From Myripristis murdjan (taxonomy: Eukaryota; Chordata; Actinopteri; Holocentriformes; Holocentridae): 64,000 bases of DNA. Below the pieces are notes generated by a model that was not told where the DNA came from, made no database searches, and saw only the letters and a program-made list of their open reading frames with translations. Location: the NCBI RefSeq assembly GCF_902150065.1, contig NC_043983.1, positions 8,260,321 to 8,324,320 on the forward strand, given 5' to 3'. Shown here in pieces: positions 59,003 to 64,000 of the stretch (within the stretch, counting starts at the first letter, position 1; each line of letters opens with the position of its first letter). The position numbers were made by a program, and so were the translations under genes.

Positions 59003-61988
59003 TCATGTTGACGCCTTCAAGAGCGGAAACTTCTCCTCGAGTTTGATCTGCTTTTTCTTCTCTAAGCTGGCTCTCCTGGCCCTCGCCCGGAGGTGCTTCT
59101 CGATACGGAGCCTGCAACACACAAGACGATGTATGAAATAATGACAATGCGTTTTACTCTCACCCAATGCTGGTCAGAGGTGAGATTGGTTGGTTTTTAT
59201 GAATGCTAGCTATATCATTCACACTAAATAAAGAGAGCATAATACTGCCAAGGCTCGGCCTCTTACCTTACGTGTGGTTCAACAAATCCTGGTGTGTAGA
59301 ACTTCTTCCGCTTGTACCTCGTGTTCATGTACCAGGGAATGGCGTGCTCTCTGAACCGTTGCCTGCGGGGAAAAAAGTAATGTGAGTGATGCTGTTTCCT
59401 CCATTTCATCCTCTAAACAGGGCTCCTCAGAAGCTCAATTCAACACTTCATCTGCCATACCTTATATGCCAGATGACAATTTCTGAAAGAGACTGTTCTG
59501 CAAGGAATTATGATTTCAAATGTATTTATTTATAAAAAGGGATGTTTAGTCAAAAGGCTAATTTCCATTTGTAATGCCTATGCCGGGCATTACATGGCAA
59601 GCTAAAACTGACCCTACTGAGCCTATGGTTACTAAGAGCAGGCAACAGGCTACTACACAGCAGCATTTTTTCAGATTGTGTTACAAGACATGATATGTTC
59701 CCAGTTCTCTAATGTAAGGCAGCGTCGATAAACATTAGCTCAAAGATGTTACAAGATGGTTAAAATTTGATTTTTTGTGTGTTATTAAAGAAGGTCTGGG
59801 ACTACGTCATGCTCTGCTCACATAGACCTTTGACATGGCCTGGCTTCCCATTCCCAGAGGGTAAAATGGACTGATAAAAAGCTTATTGAGAGTGCTGGAT
59901 TTCATGACATGAGTTGTATGAGACTGTGCCCTCACCAGTAGACCTGGCCAAAGACATTCCTCCTCCAGGCGCCTGGCCGGCTCTTCTCCTGTCCGGTCTG
60001 CAGCAGCCGCAGGGCATTCTCTCTCTCCTTCACCACTGTCTCCAGCCTGATCATCGAGCGTTCGATCTAGGGAGGAGAGAGGAGGCGGTTGTCGTCTGCC
60101 AAGGCTCGTACTGTGCAGAATGTTACTAACAACAGCCCAGAAAAATCACAGGACTTTTCCCATGCCTTTCAAGACTGCTTTGTAGAGCAGAAACAGAGAT
60201 GTAAACAGATATTTAAAAAGAACCATCATCTCTGCAGTCCTGCTTTATATATGCCAACCTGTTATCTGGGCAATACTTCAATGTTAAATATTGTCTTTCA
60301 ATAATCATATAATTAAGTAATGCCATTGAGCTACTATACACAATTCTGTCTTAAGTAATGATGACACGCAAATGCAATTATCAAAACAATTTCTTCTGAT
60401 TATGGTAATATTAATTTTGTCCATATTATCCAACCCTACCATACAGTACTATGAATTAAGGATAAAGTTTTTGCTTGGCAGTTAAAATGTTCATTCAAAT
60501 GGACAAAACCAAAATTCATATATTTTTTTAATGGTTTTATAATAGCTACCTGCTACAGCATTAAACAAAATTTGGCCTGTGGTTACAGTTAATTTCTCAC
60601 GCTGCCATGAATGCCCCGGTGGGAGTCACACCCTGCTAATGTTAGTGCAGGGATGCACTATGCATGGATGTATATGCCCAGTGACTACATATATTGGGGA
60701 TTCAGACTGGACTCACAATGTTACAAGCACAAACATGACATAAGTGTAGATGCAGGTGGCAGCTTTTATCTTATTCTGTTGTACTCAGATCTTATTCTGT
60801 TGTACTTAGATCTTATTCTTTATTTTTTATTTTTTATTTATTTAATCTGTAATCTGTGGATACTGCTGAAAAACTGTGAATTCCCTGCGGGATGAATAAA
60901 GTATCTATCTATCTATCTATCTATCTATCTAGCGCAGCATCATACCAACCTTCCTTATCCTTTCTGGACTGGGCATGGGAACCCTTTGCCTCTTTGCTTC
61001 GTGCTCAACTGTAAGCAGCATGTTCTTTTCTTTCAATAGCACATACCTGGAACAAGATGAGAGAGTTACTGATTCAGTGGCACGGTTACATAATGTGAGG
61101 CAGTGGCAACAGCTGCAGTTTGATCCAAAACATTTCTAACACCATGGAGCTCACCAGAGTTTGTGTAAATCTTCGTTGCTTTTTGCTCTCAGCAGTTTGG
61201 CAGTCCATGGTGCACCTGCAACCATTACAACAAACCAAGGCAATCAGTGCGAAACACTGCCTTCAGTGTTGCTGGGGAAAACAGCCATTACAATTCTAAT
61301 CAATTTAAATGACTGAATATGACTGGGAACGGTGGGGTGTTACACACAGGGACATGACTTCAGGGGAAAATAATGAAGGCTATATCAAAAACTGATGGTA
61401 AACCATGATACAGCACAAGTTGCACTTCAGGTTCACATGATATAAACACACTCCACATTAAGTAATCATGATCGTAATCAGTTTTAATATAATGCCTGAC
61501 ATAGTAATGTTAGACTATCATACTGCTAAGATGCTTGTTTACCTGACTTGACTGTGGTCTCTCCCCAGTTCTCAGGGAGGTCGAAGAACTCCTCCAGCCC
61601 CCGCCTGCTGCTGCTCGTGTGCAGCGCGCGATCCTGAGCCAGGCAGCCGGCGGGACGGAGCCACGGCGGGGCAGCGAGAGAGGACCTCTGCCTGGTGGGT
61701 GCAACATTAACCCAGACAGCAAGACAACGACATAAAGATCTGTTAACGTGACCAAGCAGCAGCAGCGAGCAGAAACACAGTCCTGTACGACACGTTATCT
61801 GTCTCCGCAACACACACATACACGCATTCCTGGTGCGTAAAGACAATACACTCTTACCTGTAAAGATAAGACGGACATTTAGTCAAACTGAGGGCAGGGT
61901 GCTGAGGAACGGTCGCTGAAGATATCCTGAAAGCATTTTGAAACTGCTTGCAAAGAGTCAAAACGCGTCCGGCTGAGGTCGCCGCCAT
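59003..61988 (-). CDS. mrpl47: Mitochondrial large ribosomal subunit protein uL29m
   Basis: Seven exons in transcript order: 61858-61988, 61543-61685, 61155-61215, 60950-61046, 59936-60066, 59267-59362, 59003-59111. They sum to 768 nt, giving 255 aa and TGA (human has 250). The N-terminus [17 protein letters not shown] is basic with no acidic residue, fitting a mitochondrial import signal. The L29 domain follows: [45 protein letters not shown] and [12 protein letters not shown], then [11 protein letters not shown] and a basic tail. The protein sits near the exit tunnel of the mitoribosome large subunit. Exon 2 uses the second AG of a GCAGAG acceptor; only this choice keeps the frame. Exon 6 must use the donor at 59267, not the GT at 59271, to join in frame. 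The exon 4 donor (GTTGGT) is weak. Confidence 0.95.
60760..60932 (+). mobile_element. 3' end of a LINE (L2/CR1-like) with (TCTA)n tail
   Basis: The phrase AATTCCCTGCGGGATGAATA followed by AAGTATCTATCTATC and about seven TCTA units is the common 3' tail of fish L2/CR1-like LINEs. Upstream TTATTCTGTTGTACT repeats twice. Only the 3' end is present. The insertion is in the sense opposite to mrpl47, and its tail stops about 18 bp from the exon 4 donor. Confidence 0.6.
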
Positions 61989-62254
61989 GTTTGCTGTAAT
62001 CTTTCTCCTATTACCCACAATGCATTTTTAACAAAATAATAATATATAAAAAATAACATAATTAATTATTTGGCATTTTAGAATTGTTTGAAATATATAC
62101 ACATAACTTCTATAGGAATTATAACGACACAATAGCCAAAAACAAAACCAGAAATTAACAAACATCTTGCCCTTGGTAAATATGACGTCTTCGGCTTCAC
62201 ATCCGCGCTGACCAATAGGAGAGCGTGTTGTTGGGCCGTCTGCCCACAGTAGAC
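61989..62254. promoter_or_regulatory. Divergent mrpl47/ndufb5 promoter
   Basis: Only 266 bp separate the two start codons, which point away from each other. The interval has a ZNF143/SBS-like TACCCACAATGCATT (62013-62027), a CRE-like TGACGTC (62183-62189) and a CCAAT box (62212-62216), with no TATA box near either gene apart from an AT-rich middle (62030-62110). The mrpl47 start itself (AACATGGCGGC on the minus strand) matches the YY1/TISU motif. Human MRPL47 and NDUFB5 are also head to head, by memory. Confidence 0.7.
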
Positions 62255-63878
<1,624 letters not shown>

Positions 63879-64000
63879 TAGAATAACACTGCAGTGTTTT
63901 GATTGAAAATATGACAGCTGTATTCACTGATCTTGGCTCAGATCTCTTATAGAACAAATTCCTCTGCACCATTAAAATGTTACAACCTTGTGTGTGTTTT

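Noticed and set aside
59265-59275. Donor of mrpl47 exon 6 at the GTAAGG beginning at 59271
   Set aside because: It would leave the wrong phase for exon 7; the GTAAGA five bases further on gives PHVRLRIEK in frame.
61510-61755. Alternative minus-strand frame over mrpl47 exon 2
   Set aside because: It is the wrong frame of the exon; the [20 protein letters not shown] frame matches the L29 family and joins both neighbours.

Overview
This window is vertebrate nuclear DNA, almost certainly from a ray-finned (teleost) fish. It has multi-exon genes with GT-AG introns, compact introns, many CA/GA/TA microsatellites, fish-type interspersed repeats and GTTAGC-rich promoters. No bacterial, viral or plasmid-like gene organisation is visible.

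Five genes are present, in the order and orientation I recall for human 3q26.33 (MFN1, GNB4, ACTL6A, MRPL47, NDUFB5). All exons were placed by hand from reading frame, splice sites and remembered family sequences. (1) mfn1, + strand, 1338-16298: 17 coding exons, 754 aa, outer mitochondrial membrane fusion GTPase. (2) gnb4, - strand, 29872-21880: 9 coding exons, 340 aa, G-protein beta subunit, with a probable 3' UTR of about 4.3 kb reaching about 17580. (3) actl6a, + strand, 45933-57308: 14 exons, 429 aa, the BAF53a actin-related subunit of chromatin remodellers. (4) mrpl47, - strand, 61988-59003: 7 exons, 255 aa, mitochondrial ribosomal protein uL29m. (5) ndufb5, + strand, 62255 to beyond the window end: first 4 exons, a complex I accessory subunit. 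In every complete gene the exon lengths add up to an uninterrupted frame.

Layout. 1-700 is noncoding and may hold the 3' end of an upstream gene. mfn1 and gnb4 converge tail to tail. About 29.9-35.2 kb is the probable 5' intron and upstream exon region of gnb4. About 35.3-45.7 kb is a 10 kb intergenic interval with long microsatellites, a broken LINE reverse transcriptase, a degenerate pentanucleotide tract, an old dispersed repeat and a possible enhancer carrying an RFX X-box and a full CRE. actl6a and mrpl47 converge. mrpl47 and ndufb5 are head to head with 266 bp between start codons and share a compact divergent promoter.

Three of the five genes are mitochondrial (fusion, mitoribosome, complex I), but they are not an operon and proximity does not show joint function. 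I found no undescribed multi-gene system. The best leads are the mrpl47/ndufb5 promoter (ZNF143-like site plus a TISU/YY1-like start), partial copies of gnb4 exon 3 in its own intron, the X-box/CRE cluster, the GTTAGC clusters at housekeeping promoters, and a short hAT-like family with three copies.
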